Assembly (NCBI RefSeq): GCF_004153445.1
Contig: NZ_SDQC01000002.1
Span: forward strand, 310,001 to 374,000
DNA: 64,000 bases
Direction of reading: 5' to 3'
DNA from: Allopusillimonas soli
GTDB taxonomy: Bacteria > Pseudomonadota > Gammaproteobacteria > Burkholderiales > Burkholderiaceae_B
Position numbers and translations under genes: made by a program. Shown here piece by piece: positions 39,256-47,901 of this stretch (position 1 is its first letter; each line of letters opens with the position of its first letter). The notes under the pieces are model-generated. The model was given only the letters and a program-made list of their open reading frames with translations, searched no databases and was not told where the DNA came from.

Positions 39256-40091
39256 ATACGACGGTTCAGGCCGACTTCCTCAAGCACTTTGGTGGAGATC
39301 TCCTCGATGGATTTGGTCGTCGTGGAGACGCAGGGAATATTTTTCATGCGCATGAGGCGCTCGGCCTCGGCCACTTCAAAGCGACATTGCTTCAGGGAGG
39401 CATATTCGCTGTTCGGCCGCCGCTCGTTGCGCACCTCGGCCAGGCGTTCGGGTTGTATGGACAGGCCAAACAGCTTCTTGCGGTAAGGGGCCAGCGCCTT
39501 GGGCAGCGAGCCGCGCTGGAAATCTTCCGGAATCAACGGAAAGTTGGCCGCCTTGACTGCGTATTGCATGGCCAGGTACAGACTGGTGGGTGTCTTGCCG
39601 CAACGCGAAACACCAACCAGAATGACATCGGCCTGCTCGAGGCCATGGATGAATTGGCCGTCGTCATGGGCGAGGCTGAAGTTGATGGCTTCGATGCGCG
39701 CGTGATACTGCTTGGACAGCCCCCCCATATGGGAGCGGCCGACCGAATGATTGGATTTGGTGCCGAGCGCGGCCTCGATATGGCGTACAAAAGTACCAAA
39801 CAGATCGAGAAAGGTGCAGTTGGCAGCGCGGATTTTGTCGGCGCTGGCGGGATTGACCAGCGTGCTAAAGACCAGAGGCCGCTCGTTTTGTTCGGTGGCA
39901 CAGCGATTGATGCGTTCCGCGGCAGCCTCAGCCTTGTCGGGGCTATCGATGAAAGGAATTCGGATAACCTCGAAATGAATCTGCTCGAACTGCGACAGTA
40001 CGGAGTTGCTGAATGTTTCCGCCGTGATGCCGGTGCTGTCGGAGACAACGAAAACAGTGCGTTCAAGGAGGTTTTCGGACATGGTTGCCAT
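39249..40091 (-). CDS. ppsR: PEP synthase regulatory protein (bifunctional kinase/pyrophosphorylase)
   Basis: 280 residues, matching the DUF299 family. It inactivates PEP synthase by ADP-dependent threonine phosphorylation and reactivates it by phosphorolysis. The family start TVFVVSDSTGITAETFSNS and the P-loop VLVGVSRCGKTPTSLYLAMQ (about 147-166) are clear. The chosen ATG is 40091; 40082 is possible, and a TTG at 40130 is unlikely. It is divergent from its target gene ppsA, the usual arrangement. Confidence 0.94.
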   Translation of the reverse strand: MATMSENLLERTVFVVSDSTGITAETFSNSVLSQFEQIHFEVIRIPFIDSPDKAEAAAERINRCATEQNERPLVFSTLVNPASADKIRAANCTFLDLFGTFVRHIEAALGTKSNHSVGRSHMGGLSKQYHARIEAINFSLAHDDGQFIHGLEQADVILVGVSRCGKTPTSLYLAMQYAVKAANFPLIPEDFQRGSLPKALAPYRKKLFGLSIQPERLAEVRNERRPNSEYASLKQCRFEVAEAERLMRMKNIPCVSTTTKSIEEISTKVLEEVGLNRRIY

Positions 40092-40167
40092 GCGAGCGCG
40101 ATATGCGCCCAGAAACGGTACAATCGCCAAAGATTAACACAGGTCACCGAGCCAGCAGGCAAGGCTG

Positions 40168-40227
40168 GTTTGCTTAGTGCAGGGTGCGGCCGCACGTATG
40201 CGGAGGAGCGTCGTGCGCTAAGCAAAC
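40168..40227. repeat. Inverted repeat in the ppsR-ppsA intergenic region
   Basis: GTTTGCTTAGTGC (40168-40180) and GCGCTAAGCAAAC (40215-40227) are complementary at 12 of 13 positions and enclose 34 GC-rich bases that include TGCGGCCGCA. The repeat ends 31 bases before the ppsA ATG and about 77 bases from the ppsR start. It could be an RNA leader structure or paired operator half-sites. Confidence 0.65.
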
Positions 40228-40258
40228 ACGCTTTCTTATATTGTCAAAGGTGACTTTT

Positions 40259-42622
40259 ATGTCTTATGTAGTGCCATTCGAGCAGCTCCGCATGACGGAT
40301 GTGGACTCGGTAGGAGGTAAAAACGCATCACTTGGTGAAATGATCAGCCAGCTGTCCGAGGCGGGGGTACGCGTCCCGGGTGGCTTTGCGACCACAGCGC
40401 AGGCTTTCCGCGATTTTCTCAAGTCGACGGGGCTGGACGAGCGCATTGCCGCTCGCCTCGAAACGCTGAATTCCGAAGATGTTCGCGAATTGGCCAATGC
40501 TGGGGCAGAGATCCGTCAATGGATCGTGGATACGCCGCTGCCTGCCGAGTTCGAGCAGGCGATACGCGCGTCCTTTGCCGAGCTTGACGCGGACGGCAAG
40601 GGCAGTTTTGCCGTGCGCTCCTCCGCCACGGCCGAAGATCTCCCCGACGCCTCTTTTGCCGGCCAACAGGAAACCTTCCTGAACGTGGTCGGCATCGATG
40701 ATGTGCTCGACAAGATCAAGCAGGTGTTTGCTTCGCTCTACAACGACCGGGCGATATCCTACCGGGTCCACAAGGGCTACGCGCACGCCGAAGTCGCGCT
40801 TTCCGCCGGCATCCAGCGCATGGTGCGCTCCGATTGCGGCAGCGCGGGCGTCATGTTCACTTTGGACACGGAGTCGGGCTTCTCCGACGTGGTGTTCATC
40901 ACATCTTCCTATGGCCTGGGCGAGACCGTCGTGCAAGGCGCCGTCAATCCAGACGAGTTCTACGTCTTCAAGCCGACCTTGGCTTCGGGCCACTATCCCA
41001 TTGTGAGCCGCCGCATCGGATCCAAGCTCATCAAGATGGAGTTCGACCCCGAACGCGCTTCCGGTCACGCTGTGCGCACCGTGGATGTTCCTGTTTCCGA
41101 ACGCAACCGTTACTCGCTCAGCGACGACGAAGTCATCGAGCTGGCCCGTTACGCGGTCATTATCGAAAAGCATTATCAACGCCCCATGGATATTGAGTGG
41201 GGGCGCGACGGTATCGATGGCAAACTGTACATTCTGCAGGCGCGGCCCGAAACCGTGAAGTCCCAACACGGCAGCAACGACATCCAGGAACGTTACCGCC
41301 TGAAGGCTACGGGCGATATCCTCGTCACTGGTCGCGCCATCGGCCAGAAAATCGGCTCCGGCCGCGTCAGAGTCGTGGCCGATGTGTCCGAAATGGACAC
41401 GGTCCAGGCGGGTGATGTGTTGGTCACCGACATGACGGACCCCAATTGGGAACCGGTCATGAAGCTGGCCTCGGCCATTGTCACCAATCGTGGCGGACGC
41501 ACCTGCCACGCTGCCATTATCGCCCGTGAACTCGGTATTCCCGCCGTGGTTGGTTGCGCCAATGCTACCGATGTGCTCGGCAGCGGCCGCGAGGTTACGG
41601 TGTCGTGCGCCGAGGGCGACGAGGGGCGCATCTACGACGGCCTTATCGAAACGGAAATCGAAGAGGTGCATTGGGGAGAAATGCCCAAGATCGGCGTAAA
41701 GATCATGATGAATGTGGGCAACCCGCAACTCGCATTCGATTTTTCCCAGATTCCCAACGAAGGGGTTGGCCTGGCGCGCCTCGAGTTCATCATCAACAAC
41801 AACATCAATGTGCACCCCAAGGCGGTGCTCGACTATCCCAATGTCGATGGCGAACTCAAGCTGGCCGTCGAATCGGCGGCCCGAGGCTATGCCAGCCCGC
41901 GCGCCTTTTTCGTCGAAAAACTTGCGGAAGGCGTGGCCACGCTGGCGGCGGCCTTCTATCCCAAGCCCGTCATTGTGCGTCTTTCCGATTTCAAGTCCAA
42001 CGAGTATCGTAAATTGGTCGGCGGCTCGCGCTACGAGCCTGAGGAAGAAAACCCCATGTTGGGCTTCCGCGGCGCATCGCGCTACATTTCCGAAGACTTT
42101 GAGGCGTGTTTTCGCATGGAATGCGAGGCGCTCAAGAAAGTGCGCGACGATATGGGCCTGACCAACGTCGAAATCATGGTGCCCTTTGTCAGGACACTGT
42201 CTCAGGCGGAGCGCGTCGTTAGTCTCCTGGCGCGCCATGGCCTTGCCCGCGGCGAGAATGGCCTGAAGCTGGTCATGATGTGCGAGGTGCCCTCCAATGC
42301 CATTCTGGCCGAGCAGTTCCTTGAGTATTTTGATGGCTTCTCCATCGGCTCAAACGACATGACCCAGCTCACGCTGGGCCTGGACCGCGATTCCGGCATG
42401 GAGTTGCTGGCTGCCGACTTTGACGAGCGCGACGAGGCGGTGCAGTTCATGCTGCGCCGTGCCATCCAGGCCTGCCTGAAGGCTGGAAAGTATGTAGGCA
42501 TATGCGGCCAGGGCCCCAGCGACCATCCAGATTTGGCGCAGTGGCTGCGAGATGAGGGCATCCTCTCCATGTCCCTGAATCCGGACACTGTCGTCGATAC
42601 CTGGCAGCGTCTGGCCGAATAG
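40259..42622 (+). CDS. ppsA: Phosphoenolpyruvate synthase
   Basis: 787 residues, close to the 792 of E. coli PpsA. It makes PEP from pyruvate and ATP, releasing AMP and phosphate. The N-terminal ATP-grasp domain opens with [16 protein letters not shown]. The swivelling phosphohistidine domain has [20 protein letters not shown] near residue 414. The C-terminal TIM barrel has [21 protein letters not shown] and the CGQGPSDHP catalytic-cysteine segment. AAAGGTGAC before the ATG fixes the start. It is regulated by the divergent ppsR product. Confidence 0.97.
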   Translation: MSYVVPFEQLRMTDVDSVGGKNASLGEMISQLSEAGVRVPGGFATTAQAFRDFLKSTGLDERIAARLETLNSEDVRELANAGAEIRQWIVDTPLPAEFEQAIRASFAELDADGKGSFAVRSSATAEDLPDASFAGQQETFLNVVGIDDVLDKIKQVFASLYNDRAISYRVHKGYAHAEVALSAGIQRMVRSDCGSAGVMFTLDTESGFSDVVFITSSYGLGETVVQGAVNPDEFYVFKPTLASGHYPIVSRRIGSKLIKMEFDPERASGHAVRTVDVPVSERNRYSLSDDEVIELARYAVIIEKHYQRPMDIEWGRDGIDGKLYILQARPETVKSQHGSNDIQERYRLKATGDILVTGRAIGQKIGSGRVRVVADVSEMDTVQAGDVLVTDMTDPNWEPVMKLASAIVTNRGGRTCHAAIIARELGIPAVVGCANATDVLGSGREVTVSCAEGDEGRIYDGLIETEIEEVHWGEMPKIGVKIMMNVGNPQLAFDFSQIPNEGVGLARLEFIINNNINVHPKAVLDYPNVDGELKLAVESAARGYASPRAFFVEKLAEGVATLAAAFYPKPVIVRLSDFKSNEYRKLVGGSRYEPEEENPMLGFRGASRYISEDFEACFRMECEALKKVRDDMGLTNVEIMVPFVRTLSQAERVVSLLARHGLARGENGLKLVMMCEVPSNAILAEQFLEYFDGFSIGSNDMTQLTLGLDRDSGMELLAADFDERDEAVQFMLRRAIQACLKAGKYVGICGQGPSDHPDLAQWLRDEGILSMSLNPDTVVDTWQRLAE

Positions 42623-42682
42623 CCGCTGGACGCCGGCGTGCCATGGCGAGCCGGCGCTGGCGATTTATACCAGGCTTCCGTT

Positions 42683-42716
42683 AATATGGGCTGGGCTTTC
42701 AAACCCAGCCCATATT
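42683..42716. repeat. Perfect 13-bp inverted repeat between ppsA and ndh
   Basis: AATATGGGCTGGG (42683-42695) and CCCAGCCCATATT (42704-42716) are exactly complementary around an 8-base loop CTTTCAAA. It ends 19 bases before the ndh ATG. It may terminate ppsA, but only CAATTC follows instead of a T-run, so an ndh leader hairpin or operator is equally possible. Confidence 0.75.
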
Positions 42717-42735
42717 CAATTCTGGAAGGTGTGCT

Positions 42736-44046
42736 ATGAATGATCGGGCGCTTCATAAAATCGTCATTGTCGGGGGTGGCGCAGGCGGCCTGGAGTTGGC
42801 GGCAAAACTCGGCCGCCAGTTCGGGCCGGCGCATGTCACGCTCATTGACCAGTCCGACAGCCACATCTGGAAGCCCTCCCTGCATGAAGTCGCTGCGGGG
42901 ACGCTGGACATCCATCGCGAAGACCTGTCCTATTTCATGCTGGCGCGCGATTGTGGCTTCACCTTCGTGCTGGGGGAAATGAAGGGCCTGGATCGCCAGG
43001 GTCGCACGGTGCAACTCAAGGCTGTGCACGACGACCACGGGAACCCGGTGCTTCCCGACAGATCTGTACCCTACGACACCCTGGTGCTGGCGATAGGCAG
43101 CAAGTCCAATTTCTTCGGCACGCCGGGCGCGGACGAGCATGCCATCGCCCTGGATTCCACCGCCCAGGCGGAGCGCTTTCGCCTGCGGCTTCTGCATGAA
43201 TTCGTCACGCTCAACCGGCGCAAGGCCCAGGCGGACGATGGCGTGCTGGACATTGCCATCGTGGGCGGAGGCGCCACAGGCGTCGAACTGGCCGCTGAGT
43301 TGGTGGAAGCCTGCGCCAGCCTGGTGTTCTATGGCTTGAATGCACTCGATCCGCGGCGCGATATCCGCATTACCCTGCTGGAGGGTGCCCCACGCATTCT
43401 GTCAGCCCTCCCAGAGAAGATGTCAGCGACCGCGCAACGACTGCTTGAGGAGCGCGGTATCCGGATTCATACGTCGGTCAAGGTGACGCGTGTGAACGAA
43501 CGCTCGCTGCTTGACAGCGACGGGCGCGAGTATCCCGCTGACCTGTGCGTGTGGGCTGCCGGTATCGAGGCGCCTGCCATGCTGGCAACGCTGGGCCTGG
43601 AAACCAGCCGCAATCATCAAGTTGTGGTCGATGGCAGACTGCAGACAACCGATTCATCGATTTTTGCCATGGGGGACTGCGCTCATGCGCCATGGGCGGG
43701 CGAGGACAGGCCGCTGCCGGCCCGGGCGCAGGTTGCCCATCAGCAGGCCACTTATCTGAAGGCCATACTGGCGTCCAGGATTCGCGGAGAATGCGCGCCA
43801 GCGCAGCCATTTCGTTTCCGGGATTACGGATCGTTGGTGTCAGTGGGCCACACGCGCGGCGTAGGAAGCCTCATGGGCGTGCTGTCGGGCAAGAGCTGGT
43901 TCGTGGAAGGCCTGCTGGCCAGGCTCATGTACATGAGCCTGCACCTCATGCATCACCGCGCGGTGCTCGGCACAATGCGCACGGCCGCTCTGGCGCTGGG
44001 ACGGCTGCTCATGAAGCGTGGTGCGCCGCGAGTCAAGCTGCATTGA
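42736..44046 (+). CDS. ndh: Type II NADH dehydrogenase (NDH-2)
   Basis: 436 residues. This single-subunit, non-proton-pumping enzyme passes electrons from NADH to quinone. The FAD motif VIVGGGAGGLELAAKLG is at the N terminus, the NADH motif IAIVGGGATGVELAAELVE is near residue 173, and FAMGDCAHAPWAG marks the C-terminal FAD site. The C-terminal amphipathic or hydrophobic stretch (LLARLMYMSLHLMHHRAVLG) is the membrane anchor. GGAAGGT precedes the ATG. It can feed the bd oxidase encoded near 61-63 kb. Confidence 0.93.
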   Translation: MNDRALHKIVIVGGGAGGLELAAKLGRQFGPAHVTLIDQSDSHIWKPSLHEVAAGTLDIHREDLSYFMLARDCGFTFVLGEMKGLDRQGRTVQLKAVHDDHGNPVLPDRSVPYDTLVLAIGSKSNFFGTPGADEHAIALDSTAQAERFRLRLLHEFVTLNRRKAQADDGVLDIAIVGGGATGVELAAELVEACASLVFYGLNALDPRRDIRITLLEGAPRILSALPEKMSATAQRLLEERGIRIHTSVKVTRVNERSLLDSDGREYPADLCVWAAGIEAPAMLATLGLETSRNHQVVVDGRLQTTDSSIFAMGDCAHAPWAGEDRPLPARAQVAHQQATYLKAILASRIRGECAPAQPFRFRDYGSLVSVGHTRGVGSLMGVLSGKSWFVEGLLARLMYMSLHLMHHRAVLGTMRTAALALGRLLMKRGAPRVKLH

Positions 44047-44068
44047 TTTCATCGACAGGAGACACACT

Positions 44069-45670
44069 ATGCTGGCCGGCAACATGATGCAGGAACCCTT
44101 GCTGATTTCTTCAATACTGTCGCACGCCGTGCAAACCAGCCCGGACCAGTGCATTGTCACGGCGTTGGATGGCGGTGAATACCATGAATACGACTACACT
44201 CAGTTCAACGGGCGAGTGCGACAGCTGGCACAGGCCCTGCTGCGCCGCGGTATCGCACCTGGCGATCGCGTTGCCACGCTGGCCTGGAATACGTATCGCC
44301 ATCTGGAAATCTACTATGCGGTATCCGGCATTGCTGCGGTCTGCCACACCGTTAACCCTCGGCTATATCCGGAGCAGATTGCCTTTATCATTAACGACGC
44401 CAAGGATCGCATTGTGTTTGTCGACACGCATTTTCGCGATCTTGTCGAGCGTCTGAGGCCGCAGTGCCCTTGCGTGGAAGAATGGGTATGGTTGGAGAAG
44501 GGCGACGAGACGGCGCTGACGGCGCCCTTCAGCCGGTATGACGCCTGGCTGGCCGAAGATGATCCCACGTTCGACTGGCCTGTTTTCGATGAAAACACGG
44601 CCGCTGGCCTTTGCTACACGTCTGGCACCACTGGCAATCCCAAAGGCGCGCTCTATTCGCACCGGTCAACGATTCTGCACGCTTGGGCCATCTGCCATCC
44701 GGACGGCCTGAATGTCTCCTGCAGGGATGTTGTCCTGCCTGTCGTGCCCATGTTTCATGTCAATGCCTGGGGGCTGCCCTACGCCAGCCTGTTATCGGGC
44801 GCAAAGCTGGCGTTGCCGGGCGCGAACCTCAGGGGTGAGGCTGTGTACGCCCTGTGCGAACACGCAGGCGTTACCATGTCTGCAGGCGTACCGACTGTAT
44901 GGCAGGGCGTGCTTGACCATGTCACGCAGAACAGACTACGCTTCAGCACGCTTCGGCGCCTCGTCATCGGCGGTTCCGCATGCCCTGCGCACATGATCAA
45001 GGCCTATGCGGAGGCAGACGTCAAGGTAAGCCATGCATGGGGCATGACTGAGGTATCGCCCGTCGGCACGGTATGCACACTGTTGCCCGAACACGATAAC
45101 CTGCCCGAGGCGAAGAAGCTCGCCATTCTTGCCACACAGGGCCGGCCCTTGTTCGGCGTGCAAATCAAGGTTACGGATGACGAGGGCCATTGCCTGCCCT
45201 GGGACGGGCAGACAGCGGGCAATCTGATGATACGGGGCAATTGGGTAATCGAGCGCTACTACAACAAGCCCGATACGGCACTGGACGGAGGATGGTTTGC
45301 CACGGGCGACGTAGCCAGTGTGGACGGCAATGGCTATGTGCGCATCACCGACCGCAGCAAGGACGTCATCAAGTCGGGCGGGGAATGGATTTCGTCCATT
45401 GCCATGGAAAACATCGCCATGGAGCATCCCGCTGTTCAGATCGCAGCCTGCATCGCGCGCAAAGATGAAAAATGGGGCGAACGCCCGATGCTTGCCGTAG
45501 TGCTGCGCCAGGGTATGCAGGCTACCGAGCAAGACATCCTGGATCTGTATCGGGATCGCGTGGAACGCTGGGCCGCGCCCGATAGCGTGTTTTTTATCGA
45601 AGAAATGCCGCTGACCGCCACAGGCAAGATACAAAAATCAGAACTGCGTAAACGATATCCGATGTCCTGA
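44069..45670 (+). CDS. Medium/long-chain acyl-CoA ligase (AMP-binding family, DmdB/AlkK-like)
   Basis: 533 residues. Adenylation motifs are complete: A3 YTSGTTGNPKGALYSHRS, A5 SHAWGMTEVSP, A7 GWFATGDVAS, A8 RITDRSKDVIKSGGEWISS and the catalytic lysine in TGKIQKSELRK. It activates a carboxylic acid through an acyl-adenylate to the CoA thioester. The sequence pattern resembles AlkK and methylthiopropionyl-CoA ligases, but the chain length is not decided. CAGGAGACAC supports the start at 44069 over 44018. It follows ndh by 22 bases. Confidence 0.88.
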   Translation: MLAGNMMQEPLLISSILSHAVQTSPDQCIVTALDGGEYHEYDYTQFNGRVRQLAQALLRRGIAPGDRVATLAWNTYRHLEIYYAVSGIAAVCHTVNPRLYPEQIAFIINDAKDRIVFVDTHFRDLVERLRPQCPCVEEWVWLEKGDETALTAPFSRYDAWLAEDDPTFDWPVFDENTAAGLCYTSGTTGNPKGALYSHRSTILHAWAICHPDGLNVSCRDVVLPVVPMFHVNAWGLPYASLLSGAKLALPGANLRGEAVYALCEHAGVTMSAGVPTVWQGVLDHVTQNRLRFSTLRRLVIGGSACPAHMIKAYAEADVKVSHAWGMTEVSPVGTVCTLLPEHDNLPEAKKLAILATQGRPLFGVQIKVTDDEGHCLPWDGQTAGNLMIRGNWVIERYYNKPDTALDGGWFATGDVASVDGNGYVRITDRSKDVIKSGGEWISSIAMENIAMEHPAVQIAACIARKDEKWGERPMLAVVLRQGMQATEQDILDLYRDRVERWAAPDSVFFIEEMPLTATGKIQKSELRKRYPMS

Positions 45671-45757
45671 CGGGGCAGCGCTGTTGCGTTACCATGAACC
45701 CATACTATCCCCGGCCAGTTCGCCGTTTGAAACTGCCGGGGCCTACGGAGATTGTTC

Positions 45758-46513
45758 ATGACCTATCATGCGCAACTGGGCTCACCCCTCGGGCGCATAC
45801 TACTTTGTGCCGATGGCGCCCATCTTACCGGGCTGTATTTCGTCGGCCAGAAGGATTGCCCGGCGATAGCGGGGCTTGCGCCCGTGCAGCATAAAACCGC
45901 CAGTCCGGCTTCCGGCACACTGGACGGACGCCCCATACGACTATTCAAGGCGTACAGGTCGCACGCCTGCGGCGATCTCTTCAGCGCCGCCAATCTTGCG
46001 CGTACGGAAGGCGATCCTGCACAACAGCAGAGGAAAGGGCAGGCATCCAGCCTGTGCGATGCACAGGAAGAGCAAAGCAATGCCCATACCGATGCAAATT
46101 CCGGCGCGGACGATGACGAAGCGTATGCGCTGCGGTCGCTGCAGCCGGGCACACCACCCGATGTCATGGCGATATTTTTGCGCACTCGTGACGAGCTTGC
46201 GGAATACTTCGACGGTACGCGCCAGATGTTTTCGGTGCCGCTGCTGCTGGAAGGCAGCGCCTTCCAGAAAAAAGTCTGGCGCGCGCTGCTCGACATACCT
46301 TACGGTGAATACGTGTCGTACGGCGACATTGCGGTGGCGGTGGGTATGCAGCGCAAGCATGCCCGGCCGGTGGGTACAGCGGTGGGCCAGAATCCCATCA
46401 CCATTATCGTGCCTTGCCATAGGGTACTGGCCGGTTCTGGCCGCCTGAATGGCTATACCGGAGGCCTGGATCGCAAGCTTGCGCTCTTGCAGCGCGAGGG
46501 ATTCGATCTACAT
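45758..46513 (+). CDS. ogt: Methylated-DNA-[protein]-cysteine S-methyltransferase with a long internal insertion
   Basis: About 251 residues, against about 170 for E. coli Ogt. The C-terminal domain is complete: FQKKVWRALLDIPYGEYVSYGDIA, the helix-turn-helix with the Arg finger (ARPVGTAVGQNPI) and the acceptor cysteine in IIVPCHRVLAGSGRLNGYTGG. The N-terminal strand domain (YHAQLGSPLGRILLCADG, LTGLYFVGQKD) is separated from it by about 75 hydrophilic residues (about 45-120) rich in Gln, Ser, Asp and Ala. The enzyme repairs O6-methylguanine by suicide transfer. GGAG before ATG 45758 decides the start. It is convergent with smpB, with almost no gap. Confidence 0.88.
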
Positions 46514-46521
46514 TGAGGGAA

Positions 46522-46980
46522 TCAACGGCGATTTCGCGTATCGTGCTTCATGTAGCGCTCTTTCTCGCGCTGCCAGTCTTTCTCGCGAGCCGAATCCCGC
46601 TTGTCATGCAGCTTTTTGCCACGGCCAAGGCCAAAATCCAGTTTGACGCGGCCATTGCGGTAATGCAGATTGAGAGGCACCAGGGTGTAGCCGCGCTGTT
46701 CCACCTTGCCAATCAGCTTGCTGATCTCATCCGCCTTGAGCAGCAATTTGCGCGTACGGGTTGCATTGGGGTGAATGTGCGTGGAGGCGGTGGGCAACGG
46801 GCTGATATGCATGCCGATTATCCAGAGCTCGCCATCGCGCACGATGACATAACTTTCCTTGAGCTGCACATGTCCGGCGCGTATGGCCTTGACCTCCCAG
46901 CCCTCAAGGACGAGACCCGCCTCGAAGCGGTCTTCGATGAAATAATCGTGCGTGGCCTTGCGGTTATCGACAATGCTCAT
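46522..46980 (-). CDS. smpB: SsrA-binding protein SmpB
   Basis: 152 residues. It binds tmRNA and brings it to stalled ribosomes. Family segments are [51 protein letters not shown]-type [15 protein letters not shown], and [17 protein letters not shown] leading to the basic C-terminal tail [19 protein letters not shown]. The tmRNA gene itself is not in this window. It is divergent from ratA, as in many proteobacteria. Confidence 0.97.
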   Translation of the reverse strand: MSIVDNRKATHDYFIEDRFEAGLVLEGWEVKAIRAGHVQLKESYVIVRDGELWIIGMHISPLPTASTHIHPNATRTRKLLLKADEISKLIGKVEQRGYTLVPLNLHYRNGRVKLDFGLGRGKKLHDKRDSAREKDWQREKERYMKHDTRNRR

Positions 46981-47038
46981 GAATCAGTAACGGCCATAGA
47001 GGCTAAAATCCATACATTCTATCCAACAACAAGGCTCA

Positions 47039-47473
47039 ATGCATAAAGTTCAACGCTCCGTTCTGGTTCCACATACGCGTGCCCAAATGTTCGACCTGGT
47101 GGCCGACGTCGAAAAGTACCCGGAATTCATGCCGTGGTGCGGCGGCACCCAAGTGCACAAGCACGATGAGCACGGCATGGAAGCCTCCATTACCATCAGC
47201 ATTGCTGGAATAAGGCAAACCTTTACCACTCGCAACGCGCACGATTATCCCTCGCAGATTACCTTCACGCTGGTCAACGGCCCGTTTTCCAGCCTCACCG
47301 GCACCTGGCAGTTCATCGAATTGTCTCCCGATGCCTGTAAGGTGGCCTATACCATGGAATACGAATTCTCCAGCCGTGCGCTAGAGGCGGTGGTGGGCCC
47401 TGTTTTCAACCGTATTGCCACCAGCTTCATCGATTCCTTCACGCAGCGCGCGCAAGATCTCCATGGAGAATAG
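47039..47473 (+). CDS. ratA: RatA/Coq10-family START-domain protein
   Basis: 144 residues of the START/SRPBCC fold, with the family opening VQRSVLVPHTRAQMFDLVADVEKYPEFMPW and a hydrophobic C-terminal helix. In E. coli RatA was described as binding 50S subunits, whereas the homologue Coq10 binds ubiquinone; either role is possible here. It is divergent from smpB and overlaps rnfH by 11 bases, the conserved smpB-ratA-rnfH arrangement. Confidence 0.9.
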   Translation: MHKVQRSVLVPHTRAQMFDLVADVEKYPEFMPWCGGTQVHKHDEHGMEASITISIAGIRQTFTTRNAHDYPSQITFTLVNGPFSSLTGTWQFIELSPDACKVAYTMEYEFSSRALEAVVGPVFNRIATSFIDSFTQRAQDLHGE

Positions 47474-47774
47474 GCCGGACATCCAGGTATCGGTCGTCTA
47501 CGCACAGAAGACGGGTGAGGTGTGGCGCGCGCGGCTTGTCCTGCCGTCCGGGACCACATTACTTGAGGCTGTCAGGGCCAGCGGATTCGAAAAGGCATTT
47601 CCGGCCTATGACCTGAACGCGCTTCAGGCAGGCGTGTTCGGCCTGGCGCGCCCGGCCGATGCCCCATTGCGCGACGGCGATCGGGTTGAAATCTATCGCC
47701 CGTTGGCGTTCGACCCCATGGAGTCGCGGCGGCGGCGCGCCCTGCATCGGGCAAAGCTGTCCCCGAAGCGCTGA
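47463..47774 (+). CDS. rnfH: RnfH family ubiquitin-like protein
   Basis: 103 residues with a beta-grasp fold (IQVSVVYAQKTGEVWRARLV, GTTLLEAVRASGF, VFGLARPADAPLRDGDRVEIYRPL) and a basic tail ending RRRRALHRAKLSPKR. RatA/RnfH were once proposed as a toxin-antitoxin pair; evidence for that is weak, and RnfH is now thought of as an accessory protein of unknown role. The ATG at 47463 lies within ratA. Confidence 0.88.
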   Translation: MENRPDIQVSVVYAQKTGEVWRARLVLPSGTTLLEAVRASGFEKAFPAYDLNALQAGVFGLARPADAPLRDGDRVEIYRPLAFDPMESRRRRALHRAKLSPKR

Positions 47775-47825
47775 TTGTCGCGCAGATGACATCGTTGCGG
47801 CGCCGGTAGCGGTAAGGTAATACCC

Positions 47826-47853
47826 ACCCCTGGTGCGCGGGGTTATCTATAAT
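47826..47853 (+). promoter_or_regulatory. -10 element with adjacent inverted repeat before the valine catabolic genes
   Basis: A perfect TATAAT (47848-47853) lies 48 bases before the acyl-CoA dehydrogenase ATG. No -35 consensus exists at the right distance. In its place is ACCCC-N8-GGGGT (47826-47843), a 5+5 inverted repeat that could bind a regulator. Confidence 0.4.
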
Positions 47854-47901
47854 CGAATCGCCGAGGTGGTGATCCCGCCTGGCAACAAGGAGACACATCA
47901 C

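Noticed and set aside
40328-42238. Long open frame (636 codons) antisense to ppsA
   Set aside because: It mirrors a conserved enzyme frame; high GC at third positions makes antisense frames stay open. Its sequence shows no protein family features and no ribosome site.
47039-47774. ratA-rnfH as a toxin-antitoxin pair
   Set aside because: The early proposal has weak support, and the genes are conserved housekeeping neighbours of smpB; only the Xre/RES pair is called as such.
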